Below are positions 36,616 to 48,605 of a stretch of DNA of 64,000 bases, one piece after another. The notes beneath the pieces were generated by a model. That model worked only from the letters and a program-made list of their open reading frames with translations, did no database searches and was not told the DNA's origin. The stretch lies in assembly GCA_921293015.1 (NCBI GenBank), contig OV121097.1, positions 26,013,429-26,077,428 of the forward strand, given 5' to 3'. Made by a program: the position numbers and the translations under genes. Numbering within the stretch: the stretch's first letter is position 1; each line of letters begins with the position of its first letter. The DNA comes from Phorcus lineatus (Eukaryota; Mollusca; Gastropoda; Trochida; Trochidae).

Positions 36616-36875
36616 AAGTTGTAACTAAAATATTCAATTGTCAGCAATTATTAAGTGCTTATACGGCATAAACTGCAGTACAGCTGCGACTAAAACATTA
36701 CACTGTCAGCAAATAATAAGTGCTTAAAAGGCATGTGCTTAAGAACAGCTGTGACTAAAACTCTTCATTGTCAGCAAATGGTAAGTGCTTAAAAGGTATA
36801 CGTTTCAATACAGCTGAAAATAAAACGTTAAATTGCCAGCAAAAGTCAACTGCTTTAAAGGCAGTATAATACAAA
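36616..36875. repeat. Minisatellite, 4 units of exactly 65 bp
   Basis: Units start at 36616, 36681, 36746 and 36811. Each has a CAGCTG.GACTAAAAC-like start, TGTCAGCAAAT and AAGTGCTTAAAAGGCAT. They are diverged (roughly 70-80%) but keep their length, so the array is old or under a length constraint. Confidence 0.85.
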
Positions 36876-37404
36876 TCACGTAAATCATCTCCAGTTCTGT
36901 AGATGTCGGTTAGTGATACCAAATCCGAAACATGAATGGAATGAGTAGCCAAAAGCCACAACTTTGGTTACATTGGTTTTGAAGAAAAAAGACTCTTTAA
37001 TCGAATATCATATTTTAGACACGACATATCGCATAGTATGTTATGGAAGCCTTTTTTGAAATTGTTCCAATTGTATTGAGGCAAAGAACATTGAAACAAT
37101 TAAACTGGTTAATCAGTGTGGTCAAACAAGAAATATTAAAAATGACATTTTGTAAATTAATTATTTGATGAACAAACTTGAAATAGGTTAATGATAACAT
37201 ATATGAATAAAACGAAATAACATTAAAATGAAACAGTAGCTGCTCATCTTTAATAAAGTTTATTTTCGTAAGTATGGCTAGCATAATGATATTAAGGAAC
37301 CAACATAGAGTCAACATTAAACAAGAATCTCCTTATACCGCACTCAACGTTTGTAATTTGATTTTGCGCCTATCACATTGCACGTTATCTATCTGACAAA
37401 AGCC

Positions 37405-37530
37405 AATATTGTGTCTTTCATACGTACAGCATTGATCAGATGTTAACAAATTAGAACTATGAACTTTTAAAAGATTGAAATGAAAGCAACTTTTTTAGAT
37501 TGCAACATCAGTAGGAATCACATATAAAAT
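37405..37530. repeat. Segmental island j, copy D (weak)
   Basis: GTCTTTCATACGTACAGCAT, TGATCAGATGTTAACAAATTA and TTGCAACATCAG follow the order of copies B and C. It suggests a fourth, truncated unit. No other island of D is convincing. Confidence 0.35.
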
Positions 37531-37539
37531 ATGTTAAAT

Positions 37540-39635
37540 ACTTATATCTTCATTACCCCATAAAAAATAGGATTCTTATTTCTAATTTCATTTCTTTGCA
37601 ATGTCTGCAGTCGAAGTGAAACCAAACACGTTGTATAGCACGAATTTTGAAATCCAATCAATGCGCCGAGATATGATTATGTTATCAATGTACTTAATCA
37701 TTGTAAGCAAAGTAAGATTTACTGTCTGCGGACTTTCATGTCGCCGAGTTCTAAAAGCAATTTGTTTCATAGAATATGGTCAACACTTTTATTGAGTTTG
37801 CCTATGTTTCGGAATGAACACAAAGAAATAGCTTGAGCAATAAATTGCGTTTTTATTTGCTTTGACAGCTAACTTGAAAATATCGGTATTATTTTGTTCA
37901 TCGTTTTCATTCTTAGATTACATAACTTCAACCTCATTTGGTGAGTCAATAATAAGTCTCCATGCTACCAATCAGTACAGTGTTACTATATTCTACTCCA
38001 GATTTAAGTATATTAAATTTTTCTTATTTGCCTGAAATCTCAAATAAATTTGTTGCTCGTCATAAATTACTATTTTGAATGACTATCCCTCGTTTGTGCA
38101 ATATTATGTAATGGCACACGTTTTTTTCTGGTTTACACGAACCTCTGTTATAAGAAAAGCTGAATAGATGCTTTGTTTCTGATCATCCACATAATATCAT
38201 CATTGTGTAATTTAAAGGAAAGCTAAAGTTTATCTATATAGCATAAGTATAATTCCAGTGATTTAAAGAAGGACATATCATCAAGGCACTATCAAACACA
38301 AAAATTGGAAGCAGGAATATAAATTGCAAAAACAGTTTCTCAATTAAAGTTGGTTACAATGACATGTCGAAAGCTGTAGATGCAATAACGAGGCAATCAG
38401 AACACGTTTCTTCATCAAATTTGAGACTTTGTATGTTAAGATTGTACGATAAACTCCCAGTCAGTATTAATGTTCCTTTAACTGCTGTTTTATAGTTTCA
38501 AAATGATCTTAATCGTACATCACAACCGAAATTGTCAATTAATGATGAAATTGTGAAAATCAGGCAGGCCATTGTAATATAGAATAATTCCTGACTCCTT
38601 TAGACTTTTTACAAACTAAATATTTTAAAACGTGGTTGTGCAAAATGTTATTTTATCGTTCTTATAACGATGTAACGCCTGACTTCGCACGTCTATGGAA
38701 TTGCATAATGTTTCTATAAGATCAAACTTATCTTTTGTACTTTTGGTTTAAGTAGATGCAATTAGTGAAATTTCCATATGAGGTATTGTGCAGTATGACA
38801 CGTTTCAAAATAACCATATAGACCTTAAATGTGCAGACTGGAAACATGTGGGGTACATATAGAGGATGCGAAGAAATAGATTGATAAGAAATGGCTAGAA
38901 GAAACAATAACTAGCACATATGGATAATCTGCAGAAGACAATTTGGGAATTTGCAGACAATGGTGATTTTTTATATTGCACAATTTCCAACAATTTTTGC
39001 AACAACTTCAACAAATTATTATGTCTTTATGATTTTCATGCAACAAATTTGGGGAAAATTCAGATAATTTGCATAAGATTGACAGTAATCAACATTCATA
39101 TTACTCAGAGGACCGTAATCATTGACATATACAAATGTGGCTGTTCTGAGAAGGGAGCGAATAAATAGTTCATTCAATGTACGCATATAATCTGCCTGTC
39201 CGTTCGACTTCTGCTTATAATGGGAAACATTTGAATATGTCTTGAGATTCAACTGACTTGAATCAGAGCGCCTTTTTTCAGAACATACTCGGCAATGATT
39301 TATCAGTTTGTTATTTAGCCAAATGGCTGTAAGGACCATATGCCACTATCGTAAAGAGAATATTTCATCGAATGTAATAAACATTTGTACATCAGCTATA
39401 GATCAGACCTTGCTTCAGAACTTCAGCTTGTCCATTTTGGTAAATGAAGCACATATAAGAAAAGAAATAAATATTAAAAATAAATTTCTGAATATCAACT
39501 TTTGTTGTTGTGATTAGTATATCATTATTATTATATATAAACAAAATGTTGTCCTTTATGAATCCTTTGTATTCAAGAGTATCGAGTCATCACAAGAAGA
39601 TTTCCCTTGTCACTCCAGTATAAATCAGCTAACTC
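37540..39635. other. Featureless AT-rich interval
   Basis: Overlapping short frames at 37588-37795 and 38920-39339 occur on both strands and show no protein-like features. Confidence 0.5.
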
Positions 39636-39639
39636 TGGC

Positions 39640-39850
39640 TTCCACGTTGACGTACAAAGCATTCTACAGTGACACTCTGACTCAGTATATTAAGTCCCCC
39701 TGTCCGATCCGCTCCCTGCGTTCGGCCGATGATGATCTACTCGCAATACCACACACGAACAACAAACGTGGTGATGAGCATTCTCTGAGAAGGCTTCCGC
39801 CTTACCTACAGCATCAGGAAATCCTTCCTCTTTAAAGGGGCCTACAACTC
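39640..39850 (+). mobile_element. LINE fragment, reverse transcriptase C-terminal end
   Basis: The forward frame reads LTYKAFYSDTLTQYI, then CPIRSLRSADDDLLAIPHT and NNKRGDEHS. This matches the ending common to CR1/L2/Jockey-type LINE proteins (TYKAL...YI...RSLRS...L..PRT...GDRAFS). After GDEHS the frame shifts and only traces of the APxLWNxLP block remain. It is a short, 5'-truncated, decayed copy. Confidence 0.7.
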
Positions 39851-40310
39851 TGAACGCTAAATGTCTCACTTTTAAGAGCAAACTAGCAGCAGTAGTTTAA
39901 AGAAAGTTGCTATATAAATTATTCAATTATATTTTTTACTAGATGCAAAAGCAATATTGAAATGTTATAAATATATTAAATGTATAAATATAGTGTATTT
40001 ATTTGAAACAGACCATCCAGATTCCCTTGTCATTTTAGCTTTAAATTGATATATAGATGTTTCTGGTTGATAGTTAGTACAGAAAGTAGAAATGGAGAAC
40101 AGAAAACTAAACAATAACATTCCGATATGTAAAGGATAAAATAAATAAGACTTCAGGTTTTGCTTTTTTATAGCTATTTGAAAGCGATTGATAAATTTCA
40201 CTTTTCTAATTCTTTCAGGCCATCATTTCTTTCATTACGAAAACTACGTCTTACTAGGACAAAGCGAAACGGGGGTCATGAAATTGCAAGATTGAAAAAG
40301 TTAAATGCTG

Positions 40311-40475
40311 TGAGGTGAGGTGAGGTGATTTGGGGTTCAACGCCGCTTTCAAGAGTGTTTCACCTATATCAGGTATAAGTGCTAGTATTAGGGCAGGGAG
40401 AAAGCCCGCAATACCAATGTTGCTATGTATTGCTGCGACACCTGCGAGTATCGGCTGGAACTAGTGTATAATGAG
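40311..40475 (-). mobile_element. SINE family 1, 3' part, reversed
   Basis: On the minus strand this reads GTTCCAGCCGAT, GGCTTTCTCCCTGCC, CGGCGTTGAACCCC and then a (CACCT)n tail, in the same order as the copy at 13950-14208. The tRNA-like head is missing. The tail, seen as repeated GGTGA on the plus strand at 40311-40328, marks the 3' end. Confidence 0.7.
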
Positions 40476-40479
40476 TGGT

Positions 40480-41875
40480 TCAAATGCTTTTTGGGTTATG
40501 CATGGCAGTAATATGCTATTCAAGTTCAAAATGACTATAAATAAAGTTTCAGAGAGAATAACCACCTTTGTTCATAATCAAAGTGTACCTTTCAAATTAA
40601 ACCAACGGAAATTTTACTCTTTAGTTCGCGGCTATTGTGGAATTATCAGATTTGTGCTATAATCGGGATGAATTAAAGAAGAGGTTTTAGTGTCACGTTT
40701 CTTTTTTACTAAGATTCTTCTTTACAAACAAGTCGATACTCGTTTTTGACAAACCTTTACGTGAATGATCATATGACTATGACGAAATGCGATTTGCAAC
40801 ATATTTTAACCATATTATATACAACAGTTTGTTTTGATCTACATATAGGGATACCAGTGAGTATGTACCCAACCATGCAATCACACCCAACTAAGAACAC
40901 TTAACAGTGACACCTTGTAATCTTTAATTAGTGCCACAATGTTTTAGTTCTGTATATCCTTAATATTGACACTATTCAAACTTTTGTGACATCACTGTTT
41001 CATTAATTCAATAGCAAATAAAAAAAGGATCAGCGGAAGAATACTTACAATTATATATTCAACCTATATGTAAATGTTCATAAATTGGAACAATATATTA
41101 TTCATAGACCTACTCTGCTTTGTGTGTCTATCTCTAAACTAACATTAATAATGTTTGAATAGTGATTGATCTTTCTCATTCCTCTTGTCTATTAGCTTTT
41201 ACTTTGTTGATGTATTTGACAGGGAATGATTTATGTACTCTACGCTGTATGTTTAATTAATTCTCTTTTTAAAAGTCTCACAGTCGCAAGTAATAATATG
41301 TCCTCTTCTTTTTGACATACGCATAGGATTAAAAATTTTCAGATTGATATATGGTACGGGTTTATGAATCTTAACAATCTTTATAGATATTATGAATATA
41401 CCGATGTTTTAGATTTATTGATAATAAAAGGTTAAGTCAGTATGCTAAATCGTGATAATGTCTTCGAATTTATTACTCAATTCAAATAGTATGCTTTTAC
41501 AACGTAATTCATGCAAAAAAACCAGCATCATTCAGTATGTTAATATGTAGGTGAATCCTAAAGTTTGATAAAATAATAAAGCAAAATAAGGTCGAAGACC
41601 CTTAGGTCATTGCTCTCACTTTGAATCTCTGTCGTATTATCTCATTATGTTTATAGATGGTTATGAGAGTAAATGTATCCCCAATATCCTGGGGATATAG
41701 TGTAATCTATATCGAAATGAATATATTAATGCGGAAATACATTGTATGCACGCTGGTCGATACATCCTTCCCCATCATTGTCAATGAAAATGATGTCCGT
41801 TGCCAAATACAATAATTTGCGCCGCTGATCAGTTTTTCATAACCCAAAATCAGACTTTCTAATAATTGCAGATTA
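40480..41875. other. No feature seen
   Basis: AT-rich spacer between the reversed family 1 and family 2 SINEs. Confidence 0.6.
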
Positions 41876-41879
41876 CCCA

Positions 41880-42110
41880 AAGTGAGGTAGGATTTAAACA
41901 TTATTTAAGTTATCGGACACGATGATGACAATCATCCAAAAGAGAGTGGACAGTTCAGGAAGAAGGGATGGAAAGGCTTATGAAAAGGACGGAAAGAAAA
42001 GCATAGTGAGATATAGACAACAGGTTTTGAAACTACTCAATTTTGTATGGTTTCTACCCGTCAACGTGTGGAAAAGCTGTTAGGCCCAGCTGGCCTATTT
42101 TCTTTCTTCG
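41880..42110 (-). mobile_element. SINE family 2, reversed copy
   Basis: On the minus strand the order is CACGTTGACGGGTAGAA, TTGTCTATATCTCACTATGC, a pyrimidine-rich run, TGTCCACTCTCTTTTGGATG and then a decayed GTGTTTAATAACTG-like end. This is the same order as 47350-47627. The 5' side abuts the duplicated block and the (AAT)n array at 42.17 kb. Confidence 0.6.
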
Positions 42111-42166
42111 TGACTTGAGATTTTGTAAAGTTTCATTAATGATGTCAAGTTACGTTCGGATTTTGC

Positions 42167-42167
<1 letters not shown>

Positions 42168-42208
<41 letters not shown>

Positions 42209-42216
42209 TGATAATG

Positions 42217-42281
<65 letters not shown>
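42168..42281. repeat. (AAT)n microsatellite
   Basis: A 114-bp run with a short GATGATAATGAT interruption near 42206-42220. Its pure-Leu and pure-Ile open frames on both strands are low-complexity artefacts. Confidence 0.95.
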
Positions 42282-42695
42282 TTCAGTAACATAGCAGCAT
42301 AAATCTGTAATCATCCGTAGACGGCATACCATGATGTTGATCGAAGTTCTTTCTTGTGGGTAATTGCTATGACTACAGGAACAACGCGAGCACTGTGCTG
42401 TCGATCAAAGAAGAGGAAACTATAGCTATTGAAGGCGACTCTCTGGAGAGCACCAGTCAAAAGCATACAGCATTGCTAGAACTTGTACTGTTTGGTCGGT
42501 AAACAAAGCCAAAGAAAACCCAGAATAAGTTATGGTTCAGTTTGAAGAGATAAATGGCACTGTTACATGTATCAAAGTATCCATCGTGGAGTCGGTGTGA
42601 AAATGATCGTATTTTCTTTCAAACTGATTTGTATTTTTGTATAGTTTCATCAATGATTTTAAACTTAGGTTCAGATAATAGCTAATTCCAGTTAC

Positions 42696-43208
42696 CTACA
42701 TGTAAAGGCATTAGCGATACGGCTTCGTCTGACTGATGTAAACAAACTCGGACTCTATATGCGAATTACGCCGTAACTACTCAATTTCATAACAAAACTC
42801 TACAACCCCATCGTTTCCTTTTTCAATTACGCTTTCAATGCAAGCATGTATAACTAAAAACAATTAGAAATCGCACAGTAAAATTGAACATAAAAAACAA
42901 CACTCACCGAAGCTGTAGATTGCTCAATCCAAACTATTTTTAGATGCGTTTGCTTCCGCTGTCGATCGCGAATTCACGGATATTACCGATGTTCCTTCCG
43001 AAGTCTACCGATTTCCTTCAAAAGTGGGACGAGGTTGCTTAAATAGGGACTAAAAATCTCTGTTATTACCGATTTTCACCGATGTTGACGTGTTGGTTTC
43101 GCGATTAAGCTGATTTCCTTCCATTATGGAAGCTTTTCCTTCTATTAAGCACTGTTTTTCTTCAAATTTGATGCATTTCCTTCAATTACTTAGGGGGGCC
43201 TGATGTAG
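42696..43208. mobile_element. Possible insertion inside the second duplicate
   Basis: Compared with unit 1, about 0.5 kb interrupts CAGTTAC/TAGCAGCA. Its edges are CTACAT at 42696 and ATGTAG at 43203-43208, a 6-bp inverted match. The interior repeats TTTCCTTC and ACCGAT many times on a CpG-richer background. There is no ORF. The superfamily is unknown. Confidence 0.4.
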
Positions 43209-43459
43209 CAGCAACATAATGTGTGTATCCGTACTCTTTAATGACAACGTGAAATCCAAAAACTACATAATTGTGATTTCTTTGACTACAGAAGCGTCAC
43301 GATCACTGTGTTATTGCTCATAAGACGGGGAACTATTGCTATTGAGAACTCTCTGGAGAGTACCAGTTGCAACCATACAATTTTCGCTAAAACGTGTCAT
43401 GTCTTGTATTGTTGGTCAATGAAGCCACATCAATCTCAGAATAGGTTTGTTTGTTAATG

Positions 43460-46400
43460 ATTTACTCCAAAATCCCTTTTCGTGATACTAAAATGATTCA
43501 CCTTTCATTATTTAAAGAAAGGGCCTTATAATGTCCTTAAGACGGTATTTAGTGAAATTTTCTGCGCATTTGATTGAAAATACAGAACATTCATCAAGAA
43601 CTTCATTTTTGTGAAATGAGATTTGTCACTTTACAGAAGCAAATCTTATAGACATGAGATTATTTTCATAAGAGCTTTTTTCAAAAATACTTTAACCTAA
43701 GGGTCAATAATGAATTACTTTTTCAATTTAGGAAAAAATTATCGACTTTTATTTTGATCGAATATGTTGCTGTTTTAAAAATGTATCACTTTATTGTATC
43801 TACGGACGTATCTCTCATAATGAGAAAAATTCAAATACGAATAAAATGTTATCAAAAGAATAAAATCTAAGAATCCATGCATGAATACGATGAACAGATA
43901 ATGAATTGAGCTTAGCAAGGACGGGAATTGATTTGCGGAAGCTTTGAAGCGATGCAAATATTTGCGAGAGACTGACGAATGATACATGTTTTCCTGATTT
44001 CCAATTAGTTTCTGATTTACCATTGAAAGGTATTAAATTGAAGATAAACATTCCATGATGTTTTACATTAATTTATATCTATCTTGTTTAACTCATCCGC
44101 AGTTAAAACATTTGTTTTATAAAACATTAGAATATTGATATAAAATATTAATATACTGATATTAGGGGAAATGTTTTACTTTTGTTATCCTAATAAATAA
44201 CAGGAGTGGTCAGCCCTCTAAAATAACATTCATCAGTGTTAAATATCGTTTTGGTTGTTGCGCCAAATTTAATTTTCATGCAGTTTTCTAAAGCATACCT
44301 CGAATTTTCAATATTTATAAAAAATAACATTTATAGGGAATTTTAAGTCATGCAAAAGGATAGCTCTGAGAAAATGTCACTGCTCAGTTCTTGGTGTAAC
44401 TCTTACTCTCAGATTGAATTCCTGAAAACTGTCCAACCAAAAACTTTCTCTTGTTGTTTGATTATATTCTTGGAAAGATATTCCAGCAAGGATTTAAAAC
44501 ATCGATAGTTGGACAGACTCTATTTGTCATTGTAGACATTGAACAACGTCCAAACAGAATACCAGCTACTTACTGACTGATCTTTTAATGCCAAGATTTC
44601 CCCCAAAGAGACCCTCCACAGAGGCAAAGAACTAAAACAGCATCTACTGGTATATTGAGTATGCGTCCGGGGACCTTATACATTTATCTTTCCCTTATGT
44701 GTCTGAGAGAATGCTGTTAAGCAAATATCGAAAGTACAGAAAAGCTCATTTGCCGCCCGAGTTATTGGTTTTACGGGAACTTTAACAAAAAAAAATCCGA
44801 ATTGGAAAGTAATTGATTTCAGCGCCACCGACAGGAACAATAGTGTTCCTAGTTTACATGGCAATATAAAAAATATGACTCGTAATTTTCATAAAAGCAT
44901 AAACCTTTCCTAAGATCATCTTACAATAATTTTGCACCAATGAAAGTTAACATCCAAATATCTATTGGCTTCTTTCTTGCATTTGTATTTCTACTTGCCA
45001 AGCAAATGCCAAAAAAAAGATGTAAAAACAAGTTTCGGAAATGTATATATCTTGTGTTTCGGCTAGGACAAATGTTTTTAAAAAAATCTTAAATGCTAAT
45101 TCAGAGTATCAAATCACTCAAACATTAAACTATGCAATATATTAAAATGCGCATGCGGATCAAGTAATCGAGCTTGTCATCGGTCGGAAGACGCACTGTT
45201 TGCTAAATAACATCCTCGCTGTCTGTGCTTGACTGCAATTTATGATATCAATATGTGACCTTATTGTCATGTCAACGAGCTCCTCCCACCGAGTCGGGTT
45301 AAAGCTGTTTTTTCCTCGTCTTTGCTAGGAAACTTATGAGAAAGTCATGCAATCGATTGGCAGTAGATAAAGGTAATTCTTGACTCCAATCTATTCCCAA
45401 GACGTCTTTACTTGGTTGCGTTCAGCTTATCCAAAGAAGATAGAAGATAGTGTTCCAGTGCACCGAGGACATTTAAAACTTTTATCCTGGAAATGTAGAA
45501 CTGTGTAAAATATGGACTTAGTTTACGAAGCCCAACCTTCATACAAGCTATCAAATGCCATATCCATGTCGGAAAATTTTTCGTTTAAAGTAAATACAGG
45601 ATTGCTGACATTTCGATTATAATGCTTTTGTATATGTCATATAGGGAAGTGGTAAATTATATGTTAACGAGTGAAATTGCAACAAATGTAAATTAATAAT
45701 TTTCTTCTTCCCTCGATGAGGTATACATTTTATTCGACAAGATATGTAAAATATTCTATTTATTTTATTTTACAAAACGACGTAGGTCACGTTAACTTTA
45801 TAGATGGGTTGCAAGATCGCTTTGCTATTTATAATGATTACATAACGTCATTTGATTATTTCATGACGTCACATGATTGAAAGAATATATCTCCATAGTA
45901 CGACTCGCGATTTCCGGTGTAGTTTAGACACGCAGATTTTATAAATGTAAAATTTGATATATTCTAAATCACTCAAAGTATTTGAAAAATACAGACGAGA
46001 TGAGGACAAACAATGCTATTATTTAGCCCATTTCAAATCGTCTTTTAATTTGGTAATGTTATCGACAAAATGACCTTTCAATAACCTTAAGGACATTTGA
46101 TAATATCAGAAATAAAAATTGCAAGAGTAACATCACGTTTACTACTTTTTCCTTCATTGCTGCAGGATTGGTGTTATTGAAAATAAAAAGACAATGCCCG
46201 AAAATGATTACCTTTAATGAATTTATCATTATAGTATTAATTATATATAAGTATATGCTGTGTAAATGTTGTGAATTTTCATCACATCATTAATATATTA
46301 TTAGTAGTAATATTGTTGGCCTGCTAACTGATATCCATATCTCCTTTTTACGCTGAAAATCAATTAATTTAAATTAAAGATTTAAAAAATTGCATTAATT

Positions 46401-46925
46401 GGAAAAGTCCATGATTTTAACGTAGAATGGATATTCAAACGATTTTGATTCGTTTTGATTAATGTAAAAGGCAAGCTCCGACTTATATCAATTAAACTTT
46501 TGCATTTGACTCCGTTAGAAATCTCAGTAAAATCAGGGAAAACCCGTCACCCATTCATCGCTGCGTGTCTCCATATCTAGGGGTTGCTCCACAGGGGTTA
46601 AGTCTTATCAATCTAGTTTAAACTATATATTATTTTTCCGTCCCCTAAGTCCGTTATTAAGGACTTAAAGGGACGTACATTGTAAGCATTACATCTAGTT
46701 TTAACTCGATTGGTGCCATATGGGCTTATCTATGACCTTTCACCTTTCATAAATTCAAACATTTAGTGACCCGTTAAAATAACTATAGTGCCGATGGCTT
46801 CGTAGCCTCATCAGTGATTGGCTAGATTGCAAAGATCGCCTATGGATTAGTATTCAAATCAGAAACACAGCGAGGTCCATGAAATAGGTTCAATCTATTT
46901 AATTGAGTATTATTATTTTATGTAT
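43460..46925. other. Mostly featureless spacer
   Basis: A CRE (TGACGTCA) occurs at 45864-45871. GC-richer stretches lie at 45160-45330 and 46540-46860, the latter with a small TAAGTCC/GGACTTA hairpin near 46655. They look like decayed repeats without identifiable family. Confidence 0.4.
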
Positions 46926-46929
46926 TTCG

Positions 46930-47036
46930 TTATTTAGTTTCATGTAATATGTTAACCTTATGCCTTTTGGGGTTGCCTGAAAGTATGTATAACAAATTTC
47001 CAAACTGGACAATAAATAAGTATGTTATCTTATCTT
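46930..47036 (+). mobile_element. Possible LINE 3' end with TTATC tail
   Basis: The segment ends GGACAATAAATAAGTATG followed by a short TTATC/TTATCT repeat. It is preceded by CCTTATGCCTTTTGGGGTTG, which resembles the 3'UTR style of CR1/L2-type LINEs. There is no coding support and no second copy in the window, so the call is weak. Confidence 0.3.
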
Positions 47037-47349
47037 GTATGATCATGTGCCTTGAGCCGTTTTTGAACTGGTGAAAGCCTTATGTAAAAAAAAGGAAACG
47101 TACATCAAACTGAAAGTTCAGAATTAAATCTTAAAGTTAGCCTTTCGAATACTTTCAATAGCCTGCAAACAGGCCAGTGAGGTGACATCAATCATCAGCA
47201 AGACATGAGTAGATCATATCACTCGACTAAAAGATAGTTGCCTAGCTTTGGAAGACTGTTCTAAGTTGAAAGGTTCTCAAAGTAAACGTAAGCGAAATTA
47301 AAATACCATGGTAATCGATTTTTAAAACTATATCCATCACTTGACTCAA

Positions 47350-47627
47350 TAGATGATCGTGGTGTGGTGGTTTGCGTGCTTCTAAGACCCCGAGAGCCAT
47401 GCCAACCGGTGCTTACATGTCCCTGCTCACAGGTTGACGGATAGAAGAAGCTAGAAAACATCTGAGGTGTTCTCAAACCTTTTGTCTATATCTCACTGTG
47501 CCTTTTTTCCCCTTTCTTTTCTTTCTTTCTTTTCGCTGATCTCTCCACTCTCGTTTGGATCATTTCCATTCACGTGTTTAATAACTGAAAGATTATCGAC
47601 GCATGTTAAACCTCAACTCACTCACTT
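47350..47627 (+). mobile_element. SINE family 2, near full length
   Basis: The head has a tRNA-like stretch, TGGTGTGGTGGTTTGCG, close to a Pol III A box. The middle holds GGTTGACGGATAGAAG and TTGTCTATATCTCACTGTGC, followed by a pyrimidine-rich run. The 3' end has TCTCCACTCTCGTTTGG and CACGTGTTTAATAACTGAAA, then an ACTC-repeat tail running into a (TA)n array. The middle and 3' parts recur reversed at 41880-42110, and the 3' part recurs at 2870-3012. That shows a dispersed family distinct from family 1. Confidence 0.65.

Positions 47628-47628
<1 letters not shown>

Positions 47629-47667
<39 letters not shown>
47629..47667. repeat. (TA)n microsatellite
   Basis: A pure TA run directly after the ACTC tail of the SINE at 47350-47627. 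Confidence 0.95.
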
Positions 47668-47670
<3 letters not shown>

Positions 47671-47709
47671 TGTATGTATGAAAGTATCGAACATCTTTGG
47701 GATTATTAG

Positions 47710-48200
47710 TAATTGTGGGAAGAAATATGAACATTTATAACAACTGATATCCTATCGGATACGCATGTGTATGGATGCATAATTACTATGGTACATGAGA
47801 GATTAAAGTATTGGTATTTTCAAGAAAAGTTAAGCTTATTTAAAGTTCCCTGATTGACTTTTAACCTGGGGACGTTAATTTCATTAAAAGAAAATTTCAC
47901 AAAACTTTTACTATTTCCTATTTCAAACGAACATTAAAGTGAAGCTGATTGAATCCCGTTAGTATGCGGTAATTGAAAATTACCGGAAACGTCCACGAAC
48001 AAAACATTCACTCAAATGATCAATTACTCGAATTGATTGCCTATCAAACGGCCTGTTTCCATAAACTCTTCTCATTTGAAATTTTTCAACGGAAATATTC
48101 TTTGCTCTTTGATGAATAATTAATAAGGAAAATCAAAAGCCCTTAAAATGAACATAATTGAGCACAAAATAACCCACTTTCGGATGGACATCCGTTTGTA
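47710..48200. other. Upstream flank of the putative gene
   Basis: AT-rich, no ORF or repeat seen. It ends at the X-box. Confidence 0.5.
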
Positions 48201-48206
48201 TCATTA

Positions 48207-48220
48207 GTATCCATAGCAAC
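48207..48220 (+). promoter_or_regulatory. X-box (RFX transcription-factor site)
   Basis: GTATCCATAGCAAC matches the metazoan X-box consensus GTHNYYATRRNAAC at every constrained position. In animals this 14-mer is bound by RFX factors and is enriched just upstream of ciliary genes. Here it lies directly before a GC-richer stretch that looks like a 5'UTR and about 1 kb before the candidate start codon at 49179. The match is seen directly. The ciliary link is an inference. Confidence 0.5.
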
Positions 48221-48239
48221 GGCATCCATTCTGATATAC

Positions 48240-48605
48240 AGTGATTGCCGATACGTAGTACACCTCAGCGTGGGACAACGAGCTTCGCCATCTTCTCTTT
48301 AGTCTACCAGCGAATGGAACCAGGCACTGCCTTCCTGACACTGAATCGAGTCGACCGCCGCATCGCTGATACTGTGAAAACGAATCGAAGTGTACACTGC
48401 TTCAGCGATGCAGCCTGACAGCATTGTCTGAGAGGATGAAGACCGCGGACTTCCTGTCAACACAATACCACGTGCTTGAAGCCAGTCTGCAATTCAACTC
48501 GCCCATTATCACCAGCCAACAACACCAGGATGACACAAAATCGGTGTACTTGATTCGACATTACTAAGCTCCTCGTCGTACGCCAATGAAGTTACTTAGC
48601 AAACT
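48240..48605 (+). promoter_or_regulatory. Candidate promoter and non-coding first exon
   Basis: This stretch is clearly richer in GC and CpG than the DNA around it and has stops in all forward frames, as expected for an untranslated leader. It follows the X-box. A possible donor, AAACT|GTGAGG, lies at 48605/48606, and the next acceptor-like tract ends at 49126, giving an intron of about 520 bp. I see no clear TATA box. The exact transcription start and exon limits cannot be fixed from sequence alone. Confidence 0.35.

Larger units (their letters stand above)
42117..43457. repeat. Tandem duplication, about 515-bp unit, second copy interrupted
   Basis: Unit 1 spans 42117-42631 and unit 2 spans 42632-43457. 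Both start near GTTTCAT.AATGAT and both contain GACTACAG, CTATTG, CTCTCTGGAGAG.ACCAGT and GGTC(G/A)(G/A)T.AA.CAAAGCC-like sequence. Unit 1 carries the (AAT)n array where unit 2 carries extra DNA (42696-43208). Confidence 0.7.

Noticed and set aside
36616-36875. CRISPR-like array
   Set aside because: Units are head-to-tail without unique spacers, and the genome is eukaryotic.
42043-42332. Poly-Ile and poly-Leu frames on both strands
   Set aside because: They are translations of the (AAT)n microsatellite.
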